From NCBI GenBank assembly GCA_014378195.1, contig JACMOC010000014.1:336076-400075 (forward strand): 64,000 nucleotides of DNA. The letters run 5' to 3'. Positions 27,950-36,922 of this stretch are shown piece by piece. The stretch comes from Oligoflexus sp. (GTDB lineage Bacteria; Bdellovibrionota_B; Oligoflexia; Oligoflexales; Oligoflexaceae). Positions within the stretch are counted from its first letter, which is position 1; the number at the start of each line of letters is the position of its first letter. Position numbers and translations under genes: made by a program. The notes beneath the pieces are model-generated. The model was not told where the DNA came from. It saw only the letters and a list, made by a program, of their open reading frames with translations, and did not search any database.

Positions 27950-28485
27950 ATGTATGGCAACGTGGATTCATCTACCAGCTCAAGTCACCTAACTTATGAC
28001 ATGAGGAACGAAAATGCGTCTTGGCGAATTTATCGAAAAAATCATGAGAAAATTGTCGCATCAGGGCTGGCTTTTGCGAAAACCTTAGCACCGTGGTCCG
28101 AAACTATGGATGACGAAAGTCTCCGGGATCACGCAAACGAATTATTGACAGCTGTATTGAAAGACATCAAATCGCCACAAAGTGATCAAGAGCAGTGTGA
28201 CAAATCCGAAGGAAGACGTGATGACGGTGAACTTGCCCGAATTGGTCAGAACCCATGCATCGGATCGACTTGAATCCGGACAAAACCTCAAGCAACTCGT
28301 CTCGGTCCCGACTCGGGCCCGCCATTCCTGTGCATCCAAAATCTGTGGATCTGGGATTGACCTGTAGACAGGTCATCGAGGAAATGCAGATCATTCACCC
28401 GGAAAAATCTCTGCAACTTGAGGCTTTTTCATGTGCGAAATTAGGAACGACTTTCAAAGCCACACTCCCTCGGCACGCTCCGTGA
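27950..28485 (+). pseudogene. Wrecked RsbRD-type sensor histidine kinase
   Basis: The first frame (27950-about 28220) encodes an RsbRD-like N-terminal domain: LRDHANELLTAVLKDIKSPQ followed by QEQCDKSEGR. The continuation of that domain, LVRTHASDRLESGQNLKQLVS, is in a second frame (about 28224-28300). A third frame (to 28485) contains RQVIEEMQIIHPEKSLQLEA and the very end of a histidine-kinase ATPase, KLGTTFKATLPRHAP. The DHp helix pair and most of the ATPase domain are missing. Two frameshifts plus internal deletions exclude a working product. Confidence 0.8.
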
Positions 28486-28512
28486 GTGCTCGATGATTAC
28501 CGTTGAATACGT

Positions 28513-28992
28513 TCAATCCTTTACCACACGAGCTATGCTTTTAGCGCCAGTATTTTTCAGCGTCAAACTGCGATTCTTCAGTTCGAACTCCACTGTTGGT
28601 TTGCCGCTCGAAGCATACTCAACATCGAAAACATCGTTACCGCTTCCGATATCCAGATGATAGGTTTTTCCAAACGTCACCGGATTTTGTTGGGTCGTTT
28701 TCACTAAAAAATCAACGAAACTATATTCACCTTTCGCCGATCCATCGACGACCGAGACTATACATTTATCTTTGTTTGCGATCCCTTTTGTGCGACCGGT
28801 CCATACGAATCGCCCCGGCGAAACCTCATGCATTTGCGTCGAAGAATTGAAATCATATGTATCACTTTCGCACCGAAAGTAGACCTTTGCACTTTTCACG
28901 TCGAACACATCATCGTTGTTTCCACTGGCAAATGCGCTCGTTGAAATTACCAAGCTAGCCATGACATGAAAGCCAAAAATTACGTTTTTCAT
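28513..28992 (-). CDS. Small exported protein of unknown function
   Basis: 159 residues. The signal peptide (FGFHVMASLVISTSAFA) should be cleaved before SGNNDD. The mature protein looks beta-rich, with two cysteines (YFRCESD and DKCIVSV) and two similar DVFDV segments (NDDVFDVKSAKVYF and GNDVFDVEYASSG), a possible internal duplication. No family recognised. Alone on its strand between a broken kinase and ccoG. Confidence 0.72.
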   Translation of the reverse strand: MKNVIFGFHVMASLVISTSAFASGNNDDVFDVKSAKVYFRCESDTYDFNSSTQMHEVSPGRFVWTGRTKGIANKDKCIVSVVDGSAKGEYSFVDFLVKTTQQNPVTFGKTYHLDIGSGNDVFDVEYASSGKPTVEFELKNRSLTLKNTGAKSIARVVKD

Positions 28993-29197
28993 ATGGGGTC
29001 CTATTCAAAAGTGCAGAACTATCCAATCCTAAGCAAGGAGTTTGCCAAGGCCTAAAACAGCGGCAGTTTCTGACTATTTACCGAAGAAACATGGGGAGTA
29101 GGAAATTTCCGACAGTCACTTTGCAGAAACAATGACAGAACTCAATTTCAGGCTGCCAAGATCTTTGCTGTCAGTTTGGCGGATCTTCGCATGCGAT

Positions 29198-30553
29198 TTA
29201 AGGATGAAGGAGCGCGAGTTGAAGAGTCGCTCCGTCGTCGACATCGATGGCGATTTCCGACAGGGGATGTTGGCGATCCGTGAGCACAATCAAGATGCCG
29301 GTTACTTCCTGGTTGGAGCTGATATGTTCACCGGAGAGTGAGCATATAATCTGCGCACCTGATTTGGTTGAGACTTTAACCAGCTGTTCGTTACGACTTT
29401 GGTTAACGACCCTTAAGGAGAAATAATTGGCTATTCGTCCGTCATCCATCACCGTAAAAGTACTTTTTGCCTGGCGGAGCATTGTTACCTTAAGGGCATC
29501 ACGGCTTAAAACAAAAGAGCTCAAAACAATTACACTCGATAGGAACATAAGGAACAGAATCAGAGGCCGCACCCTAAACTTCTTTTTAATAGGGCCTTGA
29601 TCGATTTCCATCTTGGAGGCCTTACGAATCAAGCCTGGTTCTCGCTTGAGTGAGCTCATTATCGTATCGCAGGCATCGCTGCAACGCATGCATTGTATAC
29701 ATTCAAGCTGCAATCCCTGCCGAATGTCTATCCCTGTGGGACAGACACGAACGCACAGACCACAATCGATACAATCGCCTTTAACGTCTCGCTTTCCGCG
29801 AGGATCGCCTCGTCTATAGTCATAGGCGACGGTTGGAGTTGCAACGCTGATCAGCACCGATTGGAAACGCGCATACGGACAAAGAAAAGCGCAAAATTGC
29901 TCCCGAAACCATACAAGATCGAAAAAAAGAGCCAAAAATACAGCGCTCATGATGGCAAACGCCGAGGGTTCTTCCGCAGGTGATGATTTTATCCAGCTTA
30001 ACAAGACCTTGGACTCAACAAAGTAGGCGAGCAGCACGTTACTAATGACCAAGATGATCCCAGTAAATAATAAGTACTTAAGGCATTTTTTAGCAAACAA
30101 TTCGATCGTCAGAGGTAGACTGTCATTTTTTCTTCGCCTTAACGCTGTTCCCTCTATCCACTCTTCTATCGGTCTGATCAGCCACTCTACGAAAACAGTC
30201 TGAGGGCACCCGTAACCACACCAGATCCTCCCCCACGCACTCGTTACCCAGGCTAGGAGCATAGCCGCCGAAAGTAGGACAAAGACGATATAAAAACCAT
30301 CGGCGAATCGAAACGTCTGTCCGAGCGCATAGACGATTCCTGATGCTATATCAAAACGAACGAGAGGAAGGCCTCTAATTTTCAGGAAGGGCGCACTCAG
30401 GTAAATCACGATAAGAATGAGCGCAACCCAACCCCTCTGTTTTGAATTGCGACCCGACCGACGGTCTGGATAAATCCATTTCCTTTTGCCCGCCTGGTCC
30501 ACGGTCGGGGAACGAAGGGCATCCGGAGATTGCGGATCGGAGCGCTCACTCAT
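29198..30553 (-). CDS. ccoG: Cytochrome c oxidase accessory protein CcoG (FixG/RdxA)
   Basis: 451 residues. Membrane segments (WVALILIVIYLSAPFL; FYIVFVLLSAAMLLAWVTSAW and others) and the CcoG motif WCGYGCPQTVFVEWL are followed by two cysteine clusters for 4Fe-4S centres, CIDCGLCVRVCPTGI and CIQCMRCSDACD, and a C-terminal periplasmic Ig-like domain. CcoG is a copper-handling assembly factor for cbb3-type oxidases. It is intact, although the oxidase genes directly upstream are broken, so it either serves another oxidase elsewhere or is a leftover not yet decayed. Overlaps the ccoP remnant by 4 bases. Confidence 0.92.
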   Translation of the reverse strand: MSERSDPQSPDALRSPTVDQAGKRKWIYPDRRSGRNSKQRGWVALILIVIYLSAPFLKIRGLPLVRFDIASGIVYALGQTFRFADGFYIVFVLLSAAMLLAWVTSAWGRIWCGYGCPQTVFVEWLIRPIEEWIEGTALRRRKNDSLPLTIELFAKKCLKYLLFTGIILVISNVLLAYFVESKVLLSWIKSSPAEEPSAFAIMSAVFLALFFDLVWFREQFCAFLCPYARFQSVLISVATPTVAYDYRRGDPRGKRDVKGDCIDCGLCVRVCPTGIDIRQGLQLECIQCMRCSDACDTIMSSLKREPGLIRKASKMEIDQGPIKKKFRVRPLILFLMFLSSVIVLSSFVLSRDALKVTMLRQAKSTFTVMDDGRIANYFSLRVVNQSRNEQLVKVSTKSGAQIICSLSGEHISSNQEVTGILIVLTDRQHPLSEIAIDVDDGATLQLALLHP

Positions 30554-31122
30554 GGCTTATATTCCTCACCCTGTGCAGCTTTTGGTACGTTAGGGTGAGT
30601 ACCCTTGAGACTTATGACGAACGCAGCGACGGCATTTATTTTAGCCGGTCCGAGGATCGGGCCCCAGGAAAGCATGCCCTTCTCAGCTGCTCCATTCGCA
30701 ATAATCGCGACGATATCGTCCGGCTTGCCGCCATGCAGCCAGAAATTGTCGGTGAGATTAGGTCCTACTACACCACCCCCATCAGGACCGTGGCAAGGCG
30801 CACAGTTTGCCGCGAAGATGGCCTTCCCTTCTGCAACCAAGATTGGATCTTTGAGTTTTGTTTCGAGTTCGTCCCCACTTTAGAGCGGAGCGCTTTTTTC
30901 CTTGATGAAAGCCGCATGAGACAACTGGACCTTGTGCAGCTCGTCGTCGAGACGATTCCATCCGAATCCGTGAACCCAGATCACGTATATGAATCCAAAG
31001 GCTATACACAACACAAACATCCATACCCACCAAGGCGGCAGTGGATTGTCGTATTCCTGAATACCATCAACCATATAGGGTCGGATCACATCTTTGATCT
31101 GTTTATTCTCAGTCATCGTCAA
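30550..31122 (-). pseudogene. ccoP: ccoP (cbb3 oxidase cytochrome c subunit) with an in-frame stop
   Basis: The first part (31122-30880) is a normal CcoP N-terminus: [20 protein letters not shown], the membrane anchor of the FixP_N domain. It ends at a TAA (30882-30880). The same frame continues without another stop into SGDELETKLKDPILVAEGKA and the heme domain FAANCAPCHGPDGGG, to 30550. A separately started second half would lack any export signal. Only one CxxCH is present, whereas most CcoP have two. So a nonsense mutation, perhaps after loss of one heme domain, has inactivated it. Confidence 0.82.
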
Positions 31123-31152
31123 CCTCCTCTCAACACATCGTCGGCGATCCGC

Positions 31153-31543
31153 TCATAAAACAAAGAACTTGAGAACAGGGTCTTCCCGGACGCGATGCCA
31201 TTCGCCGCGCATCGTAAGGAGCCCATTGATCATCCCACCCCAACTCGGCGCAAGCAGAGCGATGCTAAAAACCATTCCAAGGGATTGAGCCCATTCGGGG
31301 AGAGAGGTATAAAGGAGATGATGCGGTCCTGCCCAGATGTAGATGAAAATAAGAGACCAAAAATGCAGGATGGAGAGGCGGTAGGAGTAGATAGGCTTAT
31401 TTACGGCCTTCGGCAAGAACGACCGTCAAGGCGATGATCGCCTGCCAACCCCAGAAGTGGATCCGAGAGAGTTTGTCAGACCACATGCGTGTTTTGCAAA
31501 GACGTTGCAAGGAATAATAAAGACCGCAGAAAAATGCGACGCC
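31153..31543 (-). pseudogene. ccoN: ccoN remnant (cbb3 oxidase catalytic subunit)
   Basis: Two pieces of CcoN meet here. One frame gives LYYSLQRLCKTRMWSDKLSR followed by [15 protein letters not shown], an early helix region. A frame change then leads to [20 protein letters not shown] and [35 protein letters not shown], the region holding metal-site histidines, stopping at KFFVL. The residues normally between the pieces (over a hundred, including part of the heme sites), the start and the C-terminal part are gone. No ccoO lies between this and ccoP, so a second deletion probably removed it. Confidence 0.85.
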
Positions 31544-31709
31544 TAGCCTTTTGATATCAGTGCGATATTCCTTCTTATGATTGCGATTCGGCGTAACGCC
31601 ATAACCAAGGGATTCAAAAGCCTCGAAAAATTTCGAAATGCCTCACGGTGTGGGATATGACTCAGTCGGATGCTGAGCCAATCGTATCGCCATCTATCAC
31701 ACGCTTTTT

Positions 31710-32771
31710 TCAAGGATAATGAATAGTTAGACTACTTTCGACATATTCGTCTTCGTTTATCATTCCCGTCGGTACTCTCTGTGATGAATCGGCACTTTTA
31801 AGAAAAGTCGAGGGCACGACAACCACCGGATAATGCTGCCGCAACATGGTCTTATAGCTGACCTTGCCGAGTGCCAAGGGATGGTTATGGATAAAGTGAT
31901 GACGTCCAAAAACGATAAGATCCGCAAAATCCAGTTCGCTTTCGTGTGCGATCACTTCGGCCACAGAGCCCGAGAACAATTGCGTCTCATAATTCGCTTT
32001 GTCGATGGTGCCGCCAATTCCCAACTGCGTTAAGCGAGACTCAAGATTCTTTTTTGTCGCCTCCATTTTTTGGTCGTAAAGTACTCCTGGGTCAAACTCG
32101 GGAACTATCGGAATATCACTGCCACAGGACGTAGCGTAGAAGGTTTCTATGGCCACCTCTCTTGTGAGGGGCTCGACATGAACGTGGAATACCCGACACG
32201 CCATGATATGAGACGCCAGGCTCAGGGCCCACCTTACCGCGGCAACAGAATCAGGTCCCAAATCATCGGCAACAACGATACGAAACTTTGTTTTATTGAA
32301 CTCAGATGGTTTTTGAGGAGGCGCTACGATCACAGGAATGGGGGCCTTGCCCATGACGGACAGAACGGTTGATAGGGCTTCGGGCAAAATTCCGACGGAT
32401 GCCTTTGCAGCGCCACACAAAATGATGTCCGCGTCATGCATTCGCGCTTCATCCAATATAGTTGCAGGGACGGATTTTCCAGCCATGAATATCAACTCAG
32501 AAATAGATTTGTTAGACCGATCCTGTTTCTCCAGGACCTCCATAAGCTTTTCACGGATTATGTGAACATTGTCGTTTTCCAGCATAGCGAATCTCCGGTC
32601 TATCTCGGACGATTCGCTTTGAGATCCGCCCCCTGGAGAGAGAACATGGAGGTAACGGACATCACATCCCAAAGCTGACGCTAACGTCTCCGCGTAATTT
32701 ACCTGGCCCTCCAAACCATCATTAAGTGCAATCGGCACCAGCATTTTCAAAGGTACTTTTATAACAGCCAT
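31710..32771 (-). CDS. Tandem universal stress protein (UspA family)
   Basis: 353 residues with two Usp domains: about 5-155 (LKMLVPIALNDG start, DIILCGAAKASVGI and PIPVIVAPP) and about 170-335 (FRIVVADDLGPDS, ADLIVFGRHHFIHNHPLALG, YPVVVVPS). Usp proteins bind ATP or are induced in stress and low oxygen, often beside respiratory genes such as cbb3 oxidases, as here. A GGGAG ribosome-binding site precedes ATG 32771. Intact although its neighbours on both sides are broken. Confidence 0.88.
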   Translation of the reverse strand: MAVIKVPLKMLVPIALNDGLEGQVNYAETLASALGCDVRYLHVLSPGGGSQSESSEIDRRFAMLENDNVHIIREKLMEVLEKQDRSNKSISELIFMAGKSVPATILDEARMHDADIILCGAAKASVGILPEALSTVLSVMGKAPIPVIVAPPQKPSEFNKTKFRIVVADDLGPDSVAAVRWALSLASHIMACRVFHVHVEPLTREVAIETFYATSCGSDIPIVPEFDPGVLYDQKMEATKKNLESRLTQLGIGGTIDKANYETQLFSGSVAEVIAHESELDFADLIVFGRHHFIHNHPLALGKVSYKTMLRQHYPVVVVPSTFLKSADSSQRVPTGMINEDEYVESSLTIHYP

Positions 32772-33178
32772 GGGCTTAACTCCCGAAGGTGGATGATTGC
32801 GAAGCAGAAGAGTTTGAAAGACGGACAGTCTTGGTAAACAAAATGCAAAGAACGAACCATCGACGGCCGAGGTCGAAAGGGATCGATCCTAGGGACCAGC
32901 AAAGGATTCATTCCAGCCTCTTGCGCCTGACGAGCCGAACCATTTGATGCGTTTGACGGGTATTTGAGAGCAGGCATTTTCACTCATCCTGTGTCATTCG
33001 GCACAGAATGCCTCAAATCACCAATCGCCCCGAAAGCTGAGCCTACCTCTTTCGAATCGATCGCAAACTATCCTGGACCAGAACCGTCTCCACTCGTGCT
33101 TTTTCATGAACAGCAAATGCTGTATGCTCCGCTGAACTTAATTTCTCTCAATTCGCATCTGTGGGACAAGGATTCGCT
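32772..33178. other. Intergenic region between usp gene and ilvE remnant
   Basis: Only a short, atypical reading frame is present and I do not think it codes. Nothing else recognised; it may contain the promoters of the two divergent units. Confidence 0.45.
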
Positions 33179-33761
33179 ATGCTGAGTATAGACATCAAAA
33201 AGACATCCAAACTCAAAATTCTGCCATTTTCGGATCCGTCAGCAGAACTTGGGTTTGGCACCATTTTTACCGACCATATGTTTTCCGCACAGTTTAGCGA
33301 AAAAGCCGGATGGCATACCTCGCAGATTATTCCCTACGGATCACTGGAGATCAGCCCGGCGGCCTCAGTCCTGCATTATGGGCAATCCCTATTTGAAGGC
33401 ATGAAAGCATTCCGGCGAGCAGACGAAAGCATCTGGTTGTTCCGTCCGACCTTTAACTGGAAGCGCATGTGTGTGGGTGCCGAACGTCTGGCACTCCCCC
33501 AACCACCACAAGAAATATTCCTTCAAGGTCTCAAAACACTTTTTTGAGCGCAAATATAAAGGCGAATTGATCGATGCGTTTGGCACGGGCACGGCCGCTG
33601 TCATTTCACCAATTGGAGAGATTTGCGCAACGGATCGATCTATGGTTATAAGACGGGGAACAGGACCGTTGAGCCAAACCTTGTTTGACACTCTGCAAGG
33701 CATTCAATGGGGGACTGAGAAAGACGCTTTCAACTGGATGTGCCCACTCGAATCTTTATGA
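33179..33761 (+). pseudogene. ilvE: ilvE (branched-chain aminotransferase) remnant
   Basis: From ATG 33179 the first ~120 residues are a class IV (branched-chain type) aminotransferase N-terminus: FGTIFTDHMFSAQF, GSLEISPAASVLHYGQSLFE and GMKAFRRADESIWLFRP. The frame runs out at 33547. A second frame then gives the C-terminal end KGELIDAFGTGTAAVISPIG and LFDTLQGIQWGTEKDAFNWM, up to 33761. The central part with the PLP-binding lysine is missing. One deletion with a frame change explains both facts. The host must have another route or enzyme for branched-chain amino acids. Confidence 0.87.
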
Positions 33762-33805
33762 TGACCTGCACGGAAATCGTCGATGATTCGATTTAAGCAC
33801 AATAA

Positions 33806-33839
33806 GAAAGGGTGAGAACTGTTGAGTACTCACCCTTTC
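33806..33839. terminator. Strong hairpin, probable terminator of the ice-binding protein gene
   Basis: Perfect 11-base stem GAAAGGGTGAG / CTCACCCTTTC around a 12-base loop, 19 bases past the end of the - strand gene at 33859. On the minus strand TTATTG follows, a weak T-run; on the plus strand it could also stop read-through from the ilvE remnant. Confidence 0.65.
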
Positions 33840-33858
33840 GCTATTTAAAAACTAGACT

Positions 33859-35322
33859 TCATGGAGTCGGCTGAGTAACGGCATTGGCGTCCAATGTTAC
33901 GGCTGTTTGGGCAAGGGCTCTCCCGTTAAGGCTTGCTCCGGTCTGCAGAACTATCTGTGTTTGGCTCAAGATAACGCCTTTAAAGCTTGATGTAGTCCCC
34001 AAGGTCACCTGGCCTGCCACTTGCCAGAAGATATTTGACGGACGGGCACCTCCACTTAAAGTGATATGGACCCCGTTAGCGATCGTAACATTCTGAGCAA
34101 TCTGGAAAATCCACACATCGTTTTCACCACCAGCCAAAGTCACGTCGGAGGTCATCAGCAAACCCGTCCCCCATTTGTAAAGACCAGGAACCATTGTTTT
34201 ACCGCTGACATCGCCCGCTCCAAGTTCTATAAAATCCGGAATTTTGCGACCGGCTGCATCCGTGTAAGCGAGTTCCATATCACTGACCGCTGTCGTGAGA
34301 TTCGCCGGCGTAGGGACTGCCATATCCGCCGCATACATTTTGCCTGTCACCAGGATAGACCTTGCGAACACATTGGTTGAATCGAGAGCTTCAGAAAATC
34401 CTGTCATGAAACTCTGAGCTGCGGGACTTAGCCCCAGGTTCCCAACTACAGCCGTGGTTCCCGTTGTAGAGATTGCTGCTTTCGCGAGGATTACGAAGTT
34501 GCCGGCGGTGCCGAGACTAACAGGTGCGGGCCCTTGAGCCGCGACAGAGCCTGTTGTGAAGGTCCAGACCAAGGCTGTCGACAGGGGGTTGCCCGCAAGG
34601 TCCTTCACGTCCGTGGTCATGGTCACGGTGTAAGTGGTATTTGCTTGAAGCGCCTGCGAAGGCGCAAATGTTGCTGTTGTGCCTGTGTAGGTCACGACCC
34701 CAGCTACGAGGACTCCGGCAGGATTTTTTACGCTGAAGGTATGAGTGGTTAACGTCGTCGGGTCCATCGCTTCATCAAAAATAACGGTAAGTTTGCGATT
34801 GGTCGGGACGTTGGAAGCCGATGCTAAAGGTGTTTTGCTTGCTTCTGCAGGTGCTGTTGTATCGGAGCTTGTCCCGGTCGTGAAACGCCATTCATGGGCG
34901 GCCGAAAATCCCGCACCGCTTATCGCCTTCACTTCAGTGGTGAGACGGGCAGTATAAGTCGCGCTCACCGAGAGGGGCGTAGAAGGGCTGAAGGTGAACG
35001 ACCGTGCTGCGTCATCTGCCGCGAAACTCACAGTTCCTTCGACTCGTGAGCCGTCTGCGCTTGTTACTGTGAACGAATCCGCACTAATAGATGAAGGCAG
35101 CATAGCCTCACCAAATATTGCAGATATTTTGCTGTTGATAGCTACGTTCGTCGAGCCGTTCCCAGGGCTTGTCAGCAGATTAGTGACTGAGAGCTCAACC
35201 TGAGCGACCGCTGCTCCTTTGTCCTTTTTATCGCTGCTACAGGCGGGCATCGTTGCAGATAGGATCAGAGTAAAGGCCAGAGTCGACAGGAGTACATTGG
35301 ACTTGTTCGTAAGACTTTTCAT
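33859..35322 (-). CDS. Ice-binding-like (DUF3494) lipoprotein with two SbsA-type Ig domains
   Basis: 487 residues. The signal peptide ends in SATMPAC, a lipobox (Cys28). Two Big_5/SbsA-like Ig domains follow (about 50-150: PGNGSTNVAINSKISAIFGE; about 160-255: SASNVPTNRKLTVIFDEAMD). The C-terminal ~220 residues are a DUF3494 beta-solenoid: LGTAGNFVILAKAAISTTG, AAVVGNLGLSP-like start, GLYKWGTGLLMTSDVTLAGG, DVWIFQIAQNVTIANGVHI and GVILSQTQIVLQTGASLNGR. DUF3494 proteins bind ice, or act as adhesins, in cold-adapted microbes. The Ig domains would hold it off the cell surface. Adhesion without ice binding is possible. Confidence 0.9.
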   Translation of the reverse strand: MKSLTNKSNVLLSTLAFTLILSATMPACSSDKKDKGAAVAQVELSVTNLLTSPGNGSTNVAINSKISAIFGEAMLPSSISADSFTVTSADGSRVEGTVSFAADDAARSFTFSPSTPLSVSATYTARLTTEVKAISGAGFSAAHEWRFTTGTSSDTTAPAEASKTPLASASNVPTNRKLTVIFDEAMDPTTLTTHTFSVKNPAGVLVAGVVTYTGTTATFAPSQALQANTTYTVTMTTDVKDLAGNPLSTALVWTFTTGSVAAQGPAPVSLGTAGNFVILAKAAISTTGTTAVVGNLGLSPAAQSFMTGFSEALDSTNVFARSILVTGKMYAADMAVPTPANLTTAVSDMELAYTDAAGRKIPDFIELGAGDVSGKTMVPGLYKWGTGLLMTSDVTLAGGENDVWIFQIAQNVTIANGVHITLSGGARPSNIFWQVAGQVTLGTTSSFKGVILSQTQIVLQTGASLNGRALAQTAVTLDANAVTQPTP

Positions 35323-35720
35323 AGTTAGACCCTTTAATTCTTGGCAATATAATTTGAAATAGTATTGTAATTATGGTGCGGAGCTCGGAGTGATTTCGTG
35401 TATTGAGGAAAAAGCATCATAACGTGACAGCAGGCTTATCGGCCGACACGTGGTTCACCCCGCGAATAAAATCAGGTTTTTTCAATCAGGCCCCTTATCA
35501 CTCTAGGGAAAACGTGAAGATCCCAACTATAACGCCGCCATGAACAGGTAAGAATCAGAAACTACGACTCATATAATTTTCCAAAATGCCCCTTCTTTTC
35601 AACAAATATCAAAAAACGCGGTTCAAACGCGCCTCATTCCGCTGCGTTTGTTTTGAGTTGCCACGGGACCATACTTACGCTGTGTAATAATTCGAAAACG
35701 TTTTCCGGTTGGACAATAAA
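35323..35720. other. Intergenic region upstream of the ice-binding protein gene
   Basis: About 400 bases with no supported gene. It probably contains the promoter of the - strand DUF3494 gene; no certain promoter pair was identified. Confidence 0.45.
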
Positions 35721-35758
35721 AATGTCCCGCTGAACTTTATTGGTTCAGCGGGACCATT
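35721..35758 (-). terminator. Hairpin terminator behind the galK remnant
   Basis: AATGTCCCGCTGAAC pairs with GTTCAGCGGGACCATT (15-base arms, one bulged base) around TTTATTG. On the minus strand TTTATTGT follows. It lies 66 bases after the galK remnant's stop and is likely the original galK operon terminator. Confidence 0.65.
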
Positions 35759-35823
35759 TGAGGAAATCATTTCATTTCATAGAATCAATTGCAACGATGA
35801 GATCACCGAGATGCGGCTTACCG

Positions 35824-36132
35824 TTAATCCTGCGAAAGAAACTCCTTTGAAGTTAAAGGCAATATAATAGTCGCGTGCCCGTGACCCGTGTTTTCGTATC
35901 GACTTACGATTTGGCGAGCCAGACTTTCGCCATAACCTCTTTTGCAGATCCCAATAATTGACCCGCCGAATCCTCCTCCAGTTAATCTTGCGCCAAACAC
36001 TTCTGGAAAGGATTGAGCTGCCTCAACAAGAAAATCTATTTCGCGAATAGACACCTTAAAATCATCACGCATCGAAATATGAGAGAGGTTCATTAACTGC
36101 CCGAGTTTCTTCGCTGAGCCTTCATAGGCAAG
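35824..36132 (-). pseudogene. galK: galK (galactokinase) 3' remnant
   Basis: Only the last ~100 residues of a GHMP galactokinase remain: KKLGQLMNLSHISMRDDFKV, IDFLVEAAQSFPEVFGARL, then the family's glycine-rich TGGGFGGSIIGICKRG and the C-terminal helix. Upstream in frame a TAA stands at 36135-36133, and the N-terminal substrate and ATP-binding parts are absent. The fragment begins 14 bases after the truncated 3' end of a sensor kinase gene on the same strand, so one deletion probably fused the two. Confidence 0.87.
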
Positions 36133-36145
36133 TTAATTTGAACAA

Positions 36146-36922
36146 TTATGAATTTTGAGAGTTGACTTCCAGTTCGTGGATGACGGATTGAAGACGTTTC
36201 TGCGCCTCGTCCATCTGGGATAGAGCGCTCGGGATGCGACTCGTGGCAGCTGAATTCAAGTGAATTCTCAGGATCTTCAGGGACCCGTCGATTATAGCGA
36301 GGGGATTATTGATATCGTGAGCGAACTGCCCGATGGAACTCGCGATCGCCGCGCGATTTATTGCATTCGTTTTTTCGACTTTCAGTCTTTGAGTCTCGTT
36401 ATCGCTCTTGCCCACCATATCTTGAAAGAGGAAGATGATAGTGGGCACCAAGATCTGTGCACCCAAAGAATAGGTGAGAAAATTGATGGCAAACCTTTGG
36501 TGTTCGACTTCGATTCCTGGAAAAAGTTGCGCCGTGGAATGATACCTGACAAGACCGTTGACGATAAGTGAAGCGAGAATGTTGACGGTCGCCCCATATC
36601 TCATCCCTCCGATTAAGTAAGCGAAGATGGTAAGGGCGGGGACGAAAAACGTAAATTGTATGAAATTCGTATAATGAATCAGGTTGAGATAGGTCTCAAA
36701 TCCAAGCCATATCATAGCGATACCGAAGGATAGAATTCGATAGTGGCTGTGTGCGATCGGTTTAATCCACACAATGAAGAGAATGAACGCGAAAACCAAG
36801 AGCTCTAGGATAGGCGCTCGAAGGTCTGTTTGAAACGCAAATAAACAAACATATTCTTTCCAAGAGAGCAATAGACAAGAGCATGAGAGAAGGAATCGGC
36901 CCCGCAAGAGCGAATGGTTCAC
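36146..36922 (-). pseudogene. Membrane sensor kinase truncated after its HisKA domain
   Basis: From GTG 36922 (GAGG ribosome-binding site about 10 bases upstream) 258 residues: about six membrane helices (ILELLVFAFILFIVW; ILSFGIAMIWLGFETYL; FTFFVPALTIFAYLIGG; LGAQILVPTIIFLFQ among them), then a HisKA domain with SIGQFAHDINNPLAIIDGSL. The protein stops at VIHELEVNSQNS, and no ATPase domain follows. The next sequence is a decapitated galK, so the missing half was probably deleted. The longer reading to 37099 is only a shadow of the upstream gene. It cannot autophosphorylate, though a dominant binding role is not excluded. Confidence 0.72.

Noticed and set aside
30880..30882. In-frame TAA in ccoP as a recoded or read-through codon
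   Set aside because: TAA is not a known selenocysteine or pyrrolysine codon, and the neighbouring ccoN/ccoO are also destroyed, so inactivation is simpler.
32759..32983. Short minus-strand frame upstream of the universal stress protein gene
   Set aside because: No ribosome-binding site, atypical composition and no family features.
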